Assembly: GCF_000002235.5 (NCBI RefSeq)
Contig: NW_022145611.1
Location: 15,222,882 to 15,286,881 of the forward strand
Direction: 5' to 3'
DNA: 64,000 nt
From: Strongylocentrotus purpuratus
Taxonomy: Eukaryota; Echinodermata; Echinoidea; Camarodonta; Strongylocentrotidae
Shown here: positions 40,325 through 51,865 of the stretch, in pieces
Position numbering within the stretch: the first letter of the stretch is position 1
Layout of the letters: every line of letters starts with the position of its first letter
The notes under the pieces: generated by a model
What the model was told of the DNA's origin: nothing
The model's database searches: none
Seen by the model: only the letters and a program-made list of their open reading frames with translations
Program-made: the position numbers and the translations under genes

Positions 40325-42090
40325 TACTAATATCGACTTTAAGTTGGACTTAACTATGGCAGGCCATTCATGCCACTGGTTGCTCTCACCGTTGCACAGT
40401 GGGCCAGAATCGCCTCATAGTGTGCCAAAATTCAAAATCGGCGAATGGAATTTTTTTTTTTTTTTTTCATTCGCTTGGGGAAGAAAACATTCTAAAGAAT
40501 ATTTTTCCACCCATATTTTAATATTTAGCGAGTTTTAAAAGTGTCATATACCCCTGCGAACATGGGAAAATCTATATGTTGCTCCAAAAATGATAAAAGA
40601 GGCAACTTTACAATAGGTGTTGAGAATTTATGAAAGGAAAAGCAATCAACTTGATACTGCGTGCACTTCTTGCCTATTGGTAACCCAATTAGAAAATACA
40701 ATGACCAAATTCATTTTGGGAAAAATGAGCATTAAATTTCACAAAAAAGGAAAAAATTGCAATTTTTATATAAAAGTAGCATGTTTATTAGGATTCCTGC
40801 CGATTCCCGCAATGATGTTAATCTCAAAATGTCCGCCCAAACCTAAGCTTTCCATGTATGGTATTTCTTTTTGCTTGAATTTGCTACACTGCATGTGCAG
40901 GCGCTTTTCCTCCCCACGTCCATTGATTATTATTAGGCATAATCGGTACACATTTGTACTGTTTTCGTTTACGCACAGCCAATTCAACGCTCGTCCGCGT
41001 AACCATGGCAACGCACGGTGGGCCAGGGAGGAACCAAAGTGCGCCAAAACTCATTTTTTGGTGATTTTTTTTTTTTTTCAATTCTCTTCTTGACCAGTTG
41101 AACTGTAATACATTGAGGAATACCTCAGTGAAATATTTAATTCCGGTAAGCACAACTAGGGTACAAATTTACTCCTTCAAACAGCAAAATCCTACACATT
41201 CACAGTTTTAGTGCAAAAGTGACTTATTTTATAAATCTTTCAATTTAACATGAAGTTCTTAAGTTATTGATATGAAATTGCTCTCACATATTCCTGATAG
41301 TTCATTTCGTTGCATGAATTGGTTAATATGTATAGAAACACAATCTTCATTATATATTAAAGGTTAATTCACTGAAAAATGGACTAATTATCCATGTTTT
41401 TTATAAATCCAGAGAAAACGTTTAGATTTCCGCAGAGTTCCACTTATATTTTAATACCACCATTTTGTCTGATGTCTAAGCTTTAAGTTGATACCAAATT
41501 TGGCTGCCCGATCTTGCCCGTTGTCATGTTAGAGCTGATTCCCCTTGCCACATTGTCCCGAAAAATATGTTTGTTTTTAGTCCGCGGCTGAATCATGAAG
41601 GATTCGCGGTCATAAATCACGTCGCTTGGGGGTGCGTGACACTTGTTCTGACACCGCGGACCAAAATAAACACATTTTTCGGGGCAATGTTGCAAGGAAA
41701 ATGGCTCTAACATAATAATGGGCACAATCGGGCAGCCAAATCTGGTATCAACTTAAAGCTTAGATATCAGAGAAAATGTTGGTAATACTATTTAAGCGGA
41801 AATCCCTGGACATCCAAACATTTCCTATGGATTTATAGAAAATAAATCCCCAGAAATTAGTTTTGGCACACTTTGGTTCCTCCCTGGCCCACTGTGCGTT
41901 GATCTCTCAATTATAATCTTTAGATAATAATTTTTCCTTCAGTAATGAACTAATAAAAAAGGTAAATTCTGTAGATTTGTGACCACGATTTGTATGTCCC
42001 TTGAGAAACCAATGCCAGGAATGATTAGAGGAACTAGTGGCATAAAAGGCCTGCCATAGTTAAGTTCAACTTAAAGTTGATCTTAGTCTT
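40325..42090. mobile_element. Nested inverted-repeat insertion, about 1.75 kb
   Basis: The outer left arm (40,327-40,432: ACTTTAAGTTGGACTTAACT, GGCAGGCCATTCATGCCACT, GCACAGTGGGCCAG) pairs with the right arm (41,868-42,080: CTGGCCCACTGTGCG, AGTGGCATAAAAGGCCTGCC, AGTTAAGTTCAACTTAAAGT). A further direct copy of the CAACGCACGGTGGGCCAGG motif lies at 40,995-41,055. The element separates relic copies 1 and 2. Open frames inside are not supported as genes. Confidence 0.75.
41395..41850. mobile_element. Foldback element with long arms
   Basis: The arms pair from TATAAATCC (left) and GGATTTATA (right) inward through TCTAAGCTTTAAGTTGATACC, TTTGGCTGCCCGAT, CCCGAAAAATATGTTTGTTTT and GTCCGCGG. The two arms cover most of the 455 bp, so the transcript could form a long hairpin. 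Confidence 0.8.
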
Positions 42091-42103
42091 TGTGAAACAC
42101 TCC

Positions 42104-42840
42104 CCAGGTCTCTTATGGGTTAACCAAGCAACCATAATGGTTGATGAGAAAGATTTCTTAGTTGCTACTGAACAGTGGGCTCCCTCTATCTTTGGGCTAG
42201 AGTTAAACCATAAATTAAAAACAGATTCAGCAGAAGCTTGTAGCAGTTCCCAAGATCACATATTATTCTACACCACCAGGGTTCTTTGGGTTGATCAAGT
42301 GACAACAATGCCATGGTTGATGAGAATGATTCATAGGGAACATTTGTTCAATTAGTTCCCTCTAATGATGAGCTAGAGCTCAACTACTACAAACAGATTA
42401 ACAAGCTGATGCTTGTAGGGATTCTTTCATTAGTTTCCCAGTTTAGCTGTATGATAGCTGCCATCGGGATTATCTCTACAAGTAACAAGTAATTAGATGA
42501 CCCAAGATCTATACATCTGATCATGTTTTTGAAGGACCTGGTTTCTCCTGGGTGGACCAAACTAGTGGTTGGTTTGAATAACTTCTTGGGAGTGCTTGAT
42601 CGCTCAGTTCCCTCCATCTCTAAGCTAAAGCTCAGCGATCACAAACTAAACTGCCATGCGCTTGTATTATGTCTCAAGATCACCTTGTGTTTCTGGACCG
42701 CCAGGTTCTTTGTGGTTGAATGGCTTCTTGGGAGTGCTGTAATGATTAGTACGTCAATTCCCTAATTCCTGCTTTCTCTTTAGAGCTCAACCATAACAAA
42801 CAGATTAAAAACAGAATCAGCAGAGGCATTAAGACATTCT
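42104..42840 (+). pseudogene. Relic copies 2-5 of PEX6 terminal exon
   Basis: Copies start near 42,104, 42,271, 42,534 and 42,703. Copy 2 is the best (WVNQATIMVDEKDFLVATEQ, SIFGLELNHKLK) with a 1-nt loss near its end. Copy 3 keeps GTTGATGAGAATGATT and GAGCTAGAGCTCAACTACTA. Copy 4 keeps NNFLGVLDRSVPSISKLKLS. Copy 5 keeps AGAGCTCAACCATAACAAAC and ACAGAATCAGCAGAGGC. The spacers repeat AAGATCAC...ACCACCAGG. The unit is about 165 bp. Confidence 0.8.
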
Positions 42841-42841
42841 A

Positions 42842-43201
42842 TCTATCTATCTATCAGGCTATAGTTCACCCAGACGTTGGACAAAGCCCTCCTCATAATA
42901 TTTCCATTCTCTTCTGTCTCTAGCTATCCTAGTCCAAGCGGCCGTTCCCATGTATGATGTTAGGTCATCTCTCCATCTTCTATTCTGCCTTCCTCTTCTT
43001 CTCTCTCCCGTCCTCGGTTGCCATTCTGTCAAACGATTTGTCCATCTATTGTCCTGAAGTCTTGCTACATGCCCAGCCCATCTCCACTTTGATTCTCTGA
43101 CTTTCTCCATGATGTTTTTACCCTTTGTTTTCTGGCGTATGACTTTGTGATTGATTTTGTCTCGCAGAGATAAATGCGACATATTTCTCTCCATAGCTCG
43201 C
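42842..43201 (-). mobile_element. 5'-truncated RTE-type LINE fragment
   Basis: The minus strand encodes the C-terminal tail common to RTE-like endonuclease/RT elements (KWRWAGHVARLQDNRW, RRRGRQNRRWRDD, stop at 42,859), a very short 3' UTR and a (GATA)n tail at 42,841-42,856. A perfect 12-bp target duplication TAAGACATTCTA flanks it (42,830-42,841; 43,202-43,213). It interrupts the PEX6 terminal-exon relic array. Confidence 0.9.
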
Positions 43202-43237
43202 TAAGACATTCTAATGATGACTAAAAGTTCATACCAA

Positions 43238-43385
43238 TCATTACATTTCTGCACTGCTAGGTTTCTTGAGGGTGTCACCAAACTATCTTTTTTTAATGAA
43301 AATGATTTATTGAAAGCCCATTATTGCCCTTTTTTAAACCCCGATGAAAGCGACTCACAGCAGAATTAGCAGGAGCTTGTAGTCG
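43238..43385 (+). pseudogene. Relic copy 6 of PEX6 terminal exon
   Basis: CTGCTAGGTTTCTTGAGGGT, then CACCAAACTA, AATGAAAATGATTTATTGA and AGCAGAATTAGCAGGAGCTT GTAG in the same order as exon 17. It is heavily decayed. Confidence 0.6.
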
Positions 43386-45394
43386 GTCGTAAGAAGCCCC
43401 AGCATCCATACACCTCAATGTATTTCTGCAAAATCACATTTCCCTTTTTTTTAAACTTGAGGTCAGGAGGAATGCCAGCGACCACCTTTTGCTTCTTAAA
43501 AATGGATTATGACCAGTTGCACAAATTTTTGCCAACAGTAGTAATTCAGTTCTTGAATTTGAATTGTAGATAAAGCCTTAATTTGCGGAAACGTGTAACA
43601 GTCCAGGATATGCATGTGAATGTGGAAATGTACAAGTACATGTACATGTATGTCAATCTTGTGATCTCTTCGGGATCTCTTAGGTGAGTGGGCTCAGTTG
43701 ATAGCTTGTATTCCTTCCAAACAGGGGAAAGTTGATGCAAATTCAGCCGTGGCATTTCATAAAAGACTAATGAATCGTGTCCATACTGTATTCGCAGAGA
43801 AGGACAGGTGAACAGTGGCCGTGAATTCTCTATCCTAGAGATCCTCTACTGCAGAAATACCCTTATCATGTCAAAAAACCCAGTGCAGTTATCATAAACG
43901 ACTGGGGTGTTTCCTTATATGTCTTGGCTTCAGATTGAACAATGAGGAGTAAAAACTAATGAAGGAGGGTGAGACAGAAAACGACACGGAAGAGGAGAGG
44001 AAAAAGGGAAGAAAATGAGAAACCCTCTTATCCGTTTCTAAAACTAAATGTTTTTAGTAGACATAGAAAGATGCCCATAGCAACGTCTGTATCTAGCCTT
44101 AATATAGACAATGCCATTTTCTGATAACAACAACAAGTCCAAAGCAATTGTATGATCTACAATGTCACCTTCTCAATCACAAAATCTGTGACTTCAAAGT
44201 GAAAGTGGCAGAGTGAAAGTTGACTTCCTAAGTAGTGTAAGTGTCTTTTCTTTCCCAGAATATTCCATCTTATAAAGACAAACAACATATGACTGCACAC
44301 TGAGGTAAATGTTACAGCAGATTTTCGAACGAGGGCATTTAAAGTCCAAAGCAATATTTTCTCATGAATTGCCCCCCCCCCCCCGGCCCCCCTTGGACCT
44401 CACTGCCGGCTAGATCCGCCCCTGTCATCTACAGTGTCGCCTTCAGACCCACCACACCTTGTGACTTCACAGTAAAGTTATGGCTGCACTAGACTTTGTT
44501 GGACAAACATTAGGAAATCTTTTAGGTCATCAAAAACCACCATAAAAGTAAACAAAAATCGTCGTAAATGTGCATGCATTCGTGAGCTGGTCTATTTGCT
44601 TGTCATGCAGGAGGGGGCAGGCAGTCCATGTTAATAAGTGTTTTTCCCATTTTCCCCATATTTTTTTTTTATCATTCAGGATTCAAATTTACCCTGACAT
44701 TTTCCAATTTAATCAACTAATCAGGAAATGAAGATCATGGTCATGTAACTGAGTTATGAATGGTGTGGCAACACTTTTTACAGATTACATTAATCATTTA
44801 AAGAGGACAACATTTGAACAACAATGAATGGAGTTTGAAGAAGGCTTTACTGTTATGAGGATGTATTATGATCGCATTTTAAACTTTAGGTTTTGATCAT
44901 TCTTTTTCTGTCTAGCTCTTTCTTCTTTACCTGCATTGTATTCAGATTTTCTAATCGGTACTCGATATGGGATTCTAAAGATGTGTAATGGTATGACTAC
45001 AATTATATCAAGTTTCATACTAAGTGGAATTCGAAATACATGTGTGTGTAGGTTATAATGTTGTTTAATATTGAACTTTTAACTCTGAACTTTGTTTCCT
45101 TTCTTCAAGATTATGTGCCAAAATTATATAAATTTATGATGGAATATTTTATATAGATTAAACATGGCTGTGTAGCACAGTGTAATTTGTGTTTCATTTT
45201 TATGAAAATTAATGTACTTGCTGATTTAAACAAGGCAGTTTAACTATCTAATATGTTCTTCACATTTAGCGCTTAGAGACTTCAGTAGAAAGCGCGTTAT
45301 AAGCACTGTTTTCTTAATATTATGGTATTCTTCCATCGTATATCCTCATCCAATATTACTACTATGCTGTCATTACAATGACAACTATGCTTAC

Positions 45395-46020
45395 AATTAT
45401 ACATGTACATCTATTTTGTGAATGAAATAAATTTATTGCAGATATCTTAAGCTATACAGGGACAGGGTATAGACTCTTTTTTTCTGTGTCTCACTGGATT
45501 ATGCAAGTCATGTGACAGAAGAGAATAATAGCACTTGTATGTTGATGAAAACTATGTGTCGTAAGAATTGCCTTGCCTTAATTGCTGTGATAATTTATAT
45601 ATTTGTTTGTTGTTCATGATGTACTTTGTTTATGATGTATATGCTGATTCATTTATATGTAGTAATAATCATACTTTTTTACACATTACATGTACTTGTA
45701 TTAAAATATATACATATACATATATTTACATCATGCATGTATATGTGTTAAAATACATACCCCTGGTAGGCCTATATTTATTTCTACATGATAGACATAT
45801 GTATACATTAAATATATTTTATTCATGAAGTTTATAATAATGTATGTGCATGAATATGTATTTTGTGAATAAAATTAAGTCCTTGCAAAATGAAGTAGTT
45901 CAGACTTTTGTCTATCTTATTACACGTGTCTCATTTGACATTCAACTATATGAGAGAATGTTTACATGTACTTTGTGAATGAAATTCAGTTGATGCGTTG
46001 TTCAGACATATTTTCTACCT
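45395..46020 (+). repeat. Three copies of a TTTGTGAATGAAAT segment with AATAAA-like signals
   Basis: TTTTGTGAATGAAATAAATT (45,415), TTTTGTGAATAAAATTAAGT (45,861) and CTTTGTGAATGAAATTCAGT (45,971), each after an ACATGTA or ATGTA motif. The second and third are followed by GTTCAGAC. They could be polyadenylation sites or simply repeats. Confidence 0.5.
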
Positions 46021-46602
46021 ACTCGAAAAATACAGAAGAGGAACGTGAATTATGATGGTATGTATATCTATAATGTTAATGAAATAAAACATCTTGTTAT
46101 CGCTTTATTGAATGGTATCTGTTTGTCTTTCATAAATGTACTAATAAGGATTGAGAGAATAATTGTATGTTGCTCGATCAAAATCTTTCTCGTAACAAAT
46201 GTCACTGTGTAGCTGTGAATATATGTACATGTATTTGAGAGAAATGAAATCACAGCAAAAGTGAAATACTTTCGACTTTGAGAGAATGATGACATGCTTT
46301 TAAAAATCAACACGTTTTTATTTATCATCCTTTGGCAAAGAATTGATAAATTGATCACTTTTAAGAAATATGAATACTGTGTGATGATAATGAACATAAA
46401 TTTCAGAGCGCTGTCATTGTACCATTGCCCTCGAGCATCAATTTTCATGAAATTGAATTTGAAGTGCTCCAATTGTGTTTACTGCACTACTTTCAAATTG
46501 TAACAAAACTTCATCTCCCCTCTCACTTGCATATTATCCATCTTGTGAGGCCTTCTCCCCCCCCCATTTATTTGACTAGTACGCCAATTACCTTGCAGCT
46601 AG

Positions 46603-46664
46603 TAAAAAGTAACGTCTCCATAGACAGAAATATATAGTTCGGTTTGTGGAGACGTTACTTTTTA
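46603..46664. repeat. Perfect 18-bp inverted repeat with 26-nt loop
   Basis: TAAAAAGTAACGTCTCCA (46,603-46,620) and its exact complement (46,647-46,664). No further element structure is seen around it. Confidence 0.85.
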
Positions 46665-48504
46665 TTCTGGGAAAATATCGGGGAGGGGCCGCGAGATAGG
46701 ATTTACTTGACCTGTATAGCTATCCTCCCTAGATTAGCATGAATCTCTACAATATCAATCTACCAAGATTTCCTTGAAATTAATTATAGGACTTCACCCC
46801 TTCCCCTCCATTTTTATGTAACCCAAATGATGTACAAGGCAAGATATTTATTCGAATTCAAATTCAAATGTATCCAAACATGTACTATCCTCTCAATTTT
46901 TATTTCAAACAAGGGATTTAAAAAAATATATAGTTGCAACAAAGATAAGAGAGTGCAAATTATTAAAAAAATACATTAAAGGGAAATATAAAAAAAAATA
47001 CGTAATACAAGATGCCTCTTTGGCAATTTAATACAGAGATGATAATGAACTACGTTTCATGTAATGATTAAATAAGAAGATTAATGATGATGTAATTATC
47101 CCGTGAAGGAAGCCCCGGCCGGAGGCACAGCGTCTGAAGAAGGGCAAGGCCCTATATACACAATTTATGTCTCCGTTTGTGCGTGGACATGTTTCGTAAT
47201 AATTACATTTGTTTTTAAATCCGGCTACTTCCCAGAAGTATTCAAAGATGGATACATGCGTGATTGTAAATCATTCATACATGTAATTTGAAAAGGTTAA
47301 AGAGTACCTTCCATATATCTTTCGAAACCAGTTGTATTATTTGCCACGCGAAAACTAAAATCGATGCCGGCAATCTCAACTTCTCGTTTGACATCATTAC
47401 AGTAACAATTTTGCTGATTACGAAGTGAAGCAGAAATTAAAAATCCATAAATCAATGAACAACTATAAAAGCACCAGTGAGATTGTTTGCACACGACGTG
47501 CTTATGTATGTGGGAAACAAGCCAGCTGGTTATTGGCGGCTGTATTATGTGTATGAGAACTCGCAGCTGCCTAGAGCTCACGTATTCATTTACCACTGCT
47601 CTAACGTAGACGTATTACTTTTATCGGAACTGTCGAAACGTGAATATGAATTTGGTGTATATTGAGCGGTCTAATTATGATAAGGAGGATGATACACTGT
47701 CGCATTCTTTTAAAATTTGATTTTTTGTATCATGAAAGCTAGGACTTCTGTTCGGTTAGTTTGGCATTAAAAACTAAATTATGTGGTGTAGCATTACCAT
47801 CGCGCGGTAACTTCTTCTGAATTTATAATATATATTTGAAGAACGTTAAATGAAAGTCTGACAACTAATTAATTACCTCCACAGTAGAACTGGAGATGAT
47901 TTATTTGGTATTTTTTAAATATACTTTATTTTTGTTGGTAATCGGGGTCGTACCGAACCCTATAAAGTGTATCATCTTCGACAAGACTATAATAGGAAAG
48001 CAGGCAATATTGAGAGCGAATAATTACTGATCGAGAGACAAAGAACCTATGATTTTTTTAATGCGTTGTAATTTTCGTTCTTTCTCCATTTCGGAGAGGA
48101 TAGTAAAAGGTAAAAAACCCATCGATTTTTTTAGATTGCATTTTGCATTGGGTGTTTGTTTGGTGTTTTGTACTTTCTATTTAATACAGAGTATAATTAT
48201 GCCGAGACCTTGGTATTTCATTAAAAAATTAACCTGAAACACGTTAATAACAAAATTAATAATGAATATGTATGTACAATTTTTATTTCGTAGTTTCCAT
48301 ATTCATTTTGTTATACAAATATCCGATACATTTGTTCTTCATCTTTTTCTTTTTTTTCGGGGGGGGGGGGGGAAGAATTGACTAGATAAGACGGAATGTA
48401 AACCCAAATCATCTAGGACTATCGTCTCCATCTTTTCTCTTCATAATTTGTTGCCGGGGGGGGGGGGTAACATATCTATAAACCTCATATTCTCATTGCT
48501 TGTA

Positions 48505-48808
48505 TATATAGTTTCAGTAGCGTACGCACGATTTTTTTTTTGGTCCCAAAAAAAATCGCAACGACTCGACCAGCCGCTGAAAAAGCGAGGGAGGGGGGGG
48601 GGGGGGGGTAAGAGGACACCTTTTTTTTTGGGGGGGGGTCTCGAAATTTGAAAAATTGACATTTTGCTCTGTTGGTGGGGGGGGGGCGGTAAGATCACCT
48701 TTTTTAGGTCAGCTATTTGCTCCAAAATACACACATAAAAACAAAACTGATGGGGGGGGGTGGGCTTAACCCCCAACCCCCCCCCCCCTGCGTACGCGCC
48801 TGTATAGT
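48505..48808. mobile_element. Repeat element with GCGTACGC ends and G/C runs
   Basis: It starts AGTAGCGTACGCACGA and ends CCCTGCGTACGCGCCTGTA, inverted at the ends. Inside are four or more G runs, each followed by GGTAAGA or similar. There is no coding capacity. Confidence 0.6.
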
Positions 48809-51459
48809 TTGCATAATAAGTTTAGAAATAGAGTAGGTGTAATAAAAGAAAAGTCAAGGGACGAAAGTATAATGCAAAGAAGCAAAAGTATAGAAGTGTT
48901 TATATCTTTCTTTTAAATGCATTCATAATTTACGACGCGAAGTCTAAATAGTATAGATAACTGTATAATTATGCCGTTTTGTTTGTTTTTGTTTCTCTCT
49001 TGGGAAGTTCGTCTTTTCCATGTATTTTCATGCTTTTAGCTTTTTTTTTCTCCATGTTTTAACTTGATAATGTACTGACTTTTTTCGTATATAATGTACC
49101 TTATGGCAGATTAGCCTCGTGATAAACAAGTGATCATTTAAAATCTACTTCAAATACTATCTGTTATAAGGCATTCGCCCATTTTTTTTTCTTCATTTTT
49201 TAGGAAGGCAAATAACAATTTTGAACAATATTTTGTGTATAAAGCTTTTCGATGGCACTCATGTTTTCAGGGATTCGTGAAATGTTGCCTACACGTACTT
49301 CTCTTATCCCCTTGATATCCTGATATCACGAAGCTAGAAAAAGAAAAACTGTACAATCATATCATATTTTCTGTTGATTTTGGCCTTGTGGATTGTACAT
49401 GTAGTTTGTTTCATTATAAAGTAACTACATGTACTATGCACGCGTTGTCAAGAATACACGTACAGTTCTTCTGCAAGAAAACAGCTCATTAATTGAACAT
49501 TTATCATTAAGTCACTGGATTCGCAACCTTGAAAATATATTAATTGGAATGGTGCAGGTGGATCAATGGGGACATGTTGTTTTGATAGAACAGATAACTG
49601 AGATCGCGGATTCTCTGACCCCCCCCCCCCCCCCGGGGGGGGGGGGGGGTGTGCTGAGGTCTCAGGAAGACAAACAAAATATGATTAAACAATTAATGTT
49701 ATCAACATGAGTCGGGGGAGGGTGTTCATGACTGTCGCATACTTTTTTTAAATTCTCGAGTGGGGTGGTAGGCAGATTTGGTGTGAATGGCGGTGTGTAG
49801 GGGGGGGGGATGTGCAACTGTCCCTGTCCCGTTAAATAATTCACCGATGTATTATGTATTTCTGTTTTTACAACGGATGAGTCGTAACATACAAAGGCAT
49901 TTTCTACGTAATTAGTTTATGAAATAGACGCCACTCCTCGCCTCGCCTCGGATATTCCGATTAAATCTTCTTGCTCGATCTTCACTCGGCACTATAGACG
50001 GAGCATGCGCATTAGCGTTGGATACGAATAGTGGCGCCCGTATCGGTGTGGGAAGTCTGGCAGGTGGTGGTACATGAAAACCACTCTCTATCTTCCCCAG
50101 ATTTCCTCTTAAAACACCTGTTGAAAAACTTGACAAATGTATGCCATAACGGTTATACTTGGTATGGTCCTTTTCATGATAGATTGTTTAAAATGAAAAT
50201 AAAACGCACGAAAATGCCTGATCTTTGTGGCGGATGCTCCCCCAAAACAGATAGATTCGCTCCAAATATGTGTGTGATGCGCAGATGAAGTTTGTTTATG
50301 GCAATGATGCGATACGAGTCGTTGTCGTCGCTGCAATCACTCTAATGCGATCCCATCAGGTGCGGGGTTTGTGGCGACTTCATTAATATTCATAAATTAT
50401 GAAGCAACGCTCAGCCAGTCAGCGAGCTCGACATCCTGGCAGGCAATTAACATGACGAGGTGTGGAGCCAGCTTGTCCTCTCTCTCTCTCTCTCTTTACT
50501 CCTCTTTACCAAGGGTTTCTTACTACAGTGTATAGCGCTACGCGAAACCATGGTGATACAGAAGCCTCGCCGTCTATTGCATATGATGTTTTTCAACTAC
50601 AAACTGAAATCTGTTGTCGGTGTGCACCCAAGATGGCCAACACTCGAAATCTAAGCAGAATGTTTCCGAATAACTATTCATTTTTTAAGGCAAAGCGTGA
50701 GCGGAAGAGATAATGCCTTTCAAAAATAGGATCTGTAATCTACATCTTGTAAACCAAGTGATGGTCAAAGTTTGAGGAACCTGCCGGGAAAAACGTCAAA
50801 CAGGTTTCCCAAAACTGTTGTTGACGGCTTGTGTCGAAAGTGCGGTTAGTGCTCAACGAACAATTAGTGCGCAGTTTGTATATACAAAACGTTCGTATAG
50901 CGGGAGATTTTTATCCGCCATCTTGGTCTCCTTTACTGATATCATTGTGAATACATGGATGTTTGTTCCTTTAACCACTTGGTTCTTACTGATTCACTTT
51001 TCGGGACCATGATACCTACTAACCGTGAGCAAATAGTACCTGGATGTGGACAACATTCCAAGAAGATTTAATCTTCACATGATTTTGAATATTGGCGCAT
51101 AAACACCACGGTAGCAAAAACAGATAAGGGTGGTCGCTAAACAGACCACATGTATGGAAACTAACATCGATAAAAGCAGTGTAACAATTGTTTTGAAATG
51201 TTTTGATGGTTGTTTTTCAGGTGGTGTTTGATCAGACTATTTTACAATCACAAATGTGGTGTAACGCCATCTTAGAGACGGCAGGATTGCATCCAGCGTT
51301 CACCAAACCCAGCGCGATCGAAGGAGGAATACTTATACCATGGATAACCTACACATCAATATGGAACCACTCATATTTAGGATGTGATCCTGAAACATTA
51401 CCGTTTGCTGGTCTTGCAAATCAGTTTTAAAAAGAAAGAGGACTTTTCGTTTGTTTCAG

Positions 51460-51865
51460 CCACCACTTCGGCAGAAAGAAAAGGCAGCCAGAAAGAGGCG
51501 GGAACAGTGTGGTATCGTGATGGCGCGGGGCACTACATTCTGCGCCATCCTTCATCTTAAAGAAGATAACGCTCGCTTTGTTCTCCTTGTGCTGATCCTT
51601 CTTTTGTATATGCTAATCGGGGCTGGGATATTTCACTTAATCGAGGGATCAACAGAGACTAGGGAAAGGGCGGAATACGTGGTTTTTTTCCAAGATTATA
51701 CGCGCAAACAGCGTTTCAATAACGCAACTTTCAATGAAACAGAATTTATGGAGGTACTAGAAAGATATGCGAGAGCGTCTGCTAAAGGACTGCTCCCTGA
51801 GAAAAGACCCAGATGGGACTTCCCAGGAGCATTCTATTTTGTCGCAACGGTTGTATCAACAATAG
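51460..51865 (+). CDS. Two-pore-domain potassium channel, THIK (KCNK12/13)-like, first coding exon
   Basis: The acceptor CGTTTGTTTCAG ends at 51,459. The ATG at 51,520 begins MARGTTF, and the exon ends at the donor GTAAGG (51,866) after 115 codons plus one base. TM1 is residues 20-42. The extracellular cap (43-96) has sequons NAT (68) and NET (72) and no Cys. The pore helix and filter start are RPRWDFPGAFYFVATVVSTI plus a split Gly. HLKEDNARF and RPRWDF.GAFYFV.TVVSTIG match the THIK subgroup. Family role: background K+ conductance at the plasma membrane. The intron within the TIG-x-G filter is common in K2P genes. TM2-TM4 and the second pore lie outside the window. An orthologue call between KCNK12 and KCNK13 is not possible. 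Confidence 0.9.

Larger units (their letters stand above)
43386..51459. other. Intergenic region between PEX6 and the K2P gene
   Basis: No host exon is supported over about 8 kb; the short open frames are AT-rich and unrelated to any family I recognise. It holds a hAT-like end near 44,400 (CTAGATCCGCCCCTG), repeated poly(A)-signal segments near 45.4-46.0 kb, an 18-bp hairpin, a GCGTACGC-ended repeat (48,505-48,808), several G runs and a C16-G15 junction. Promoter and 5' exons of the K2P gene probably lie in its right part. Confidence 0.55.

Noticed and set aside
40617..41153. Overlapping 89-158-codon frames between the terminal-exon relics
   Set aside because: They lie inside nested inverted-repeat elements and show no family similarity.
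42859..43194. A 111-codon minus-strand frame as a host gene
   Set aside because: The motifs are those of the RTE-type LINE C-terminus, and the segment has a target-site duplication and GATA tail.
51203..51430. A 75-codon frame just upstream of the K2P exon
   Set aside because: No similarity to K2P N-termini; the downstream exon has its own acceptor and ATG. It may be leader or intron sequence.
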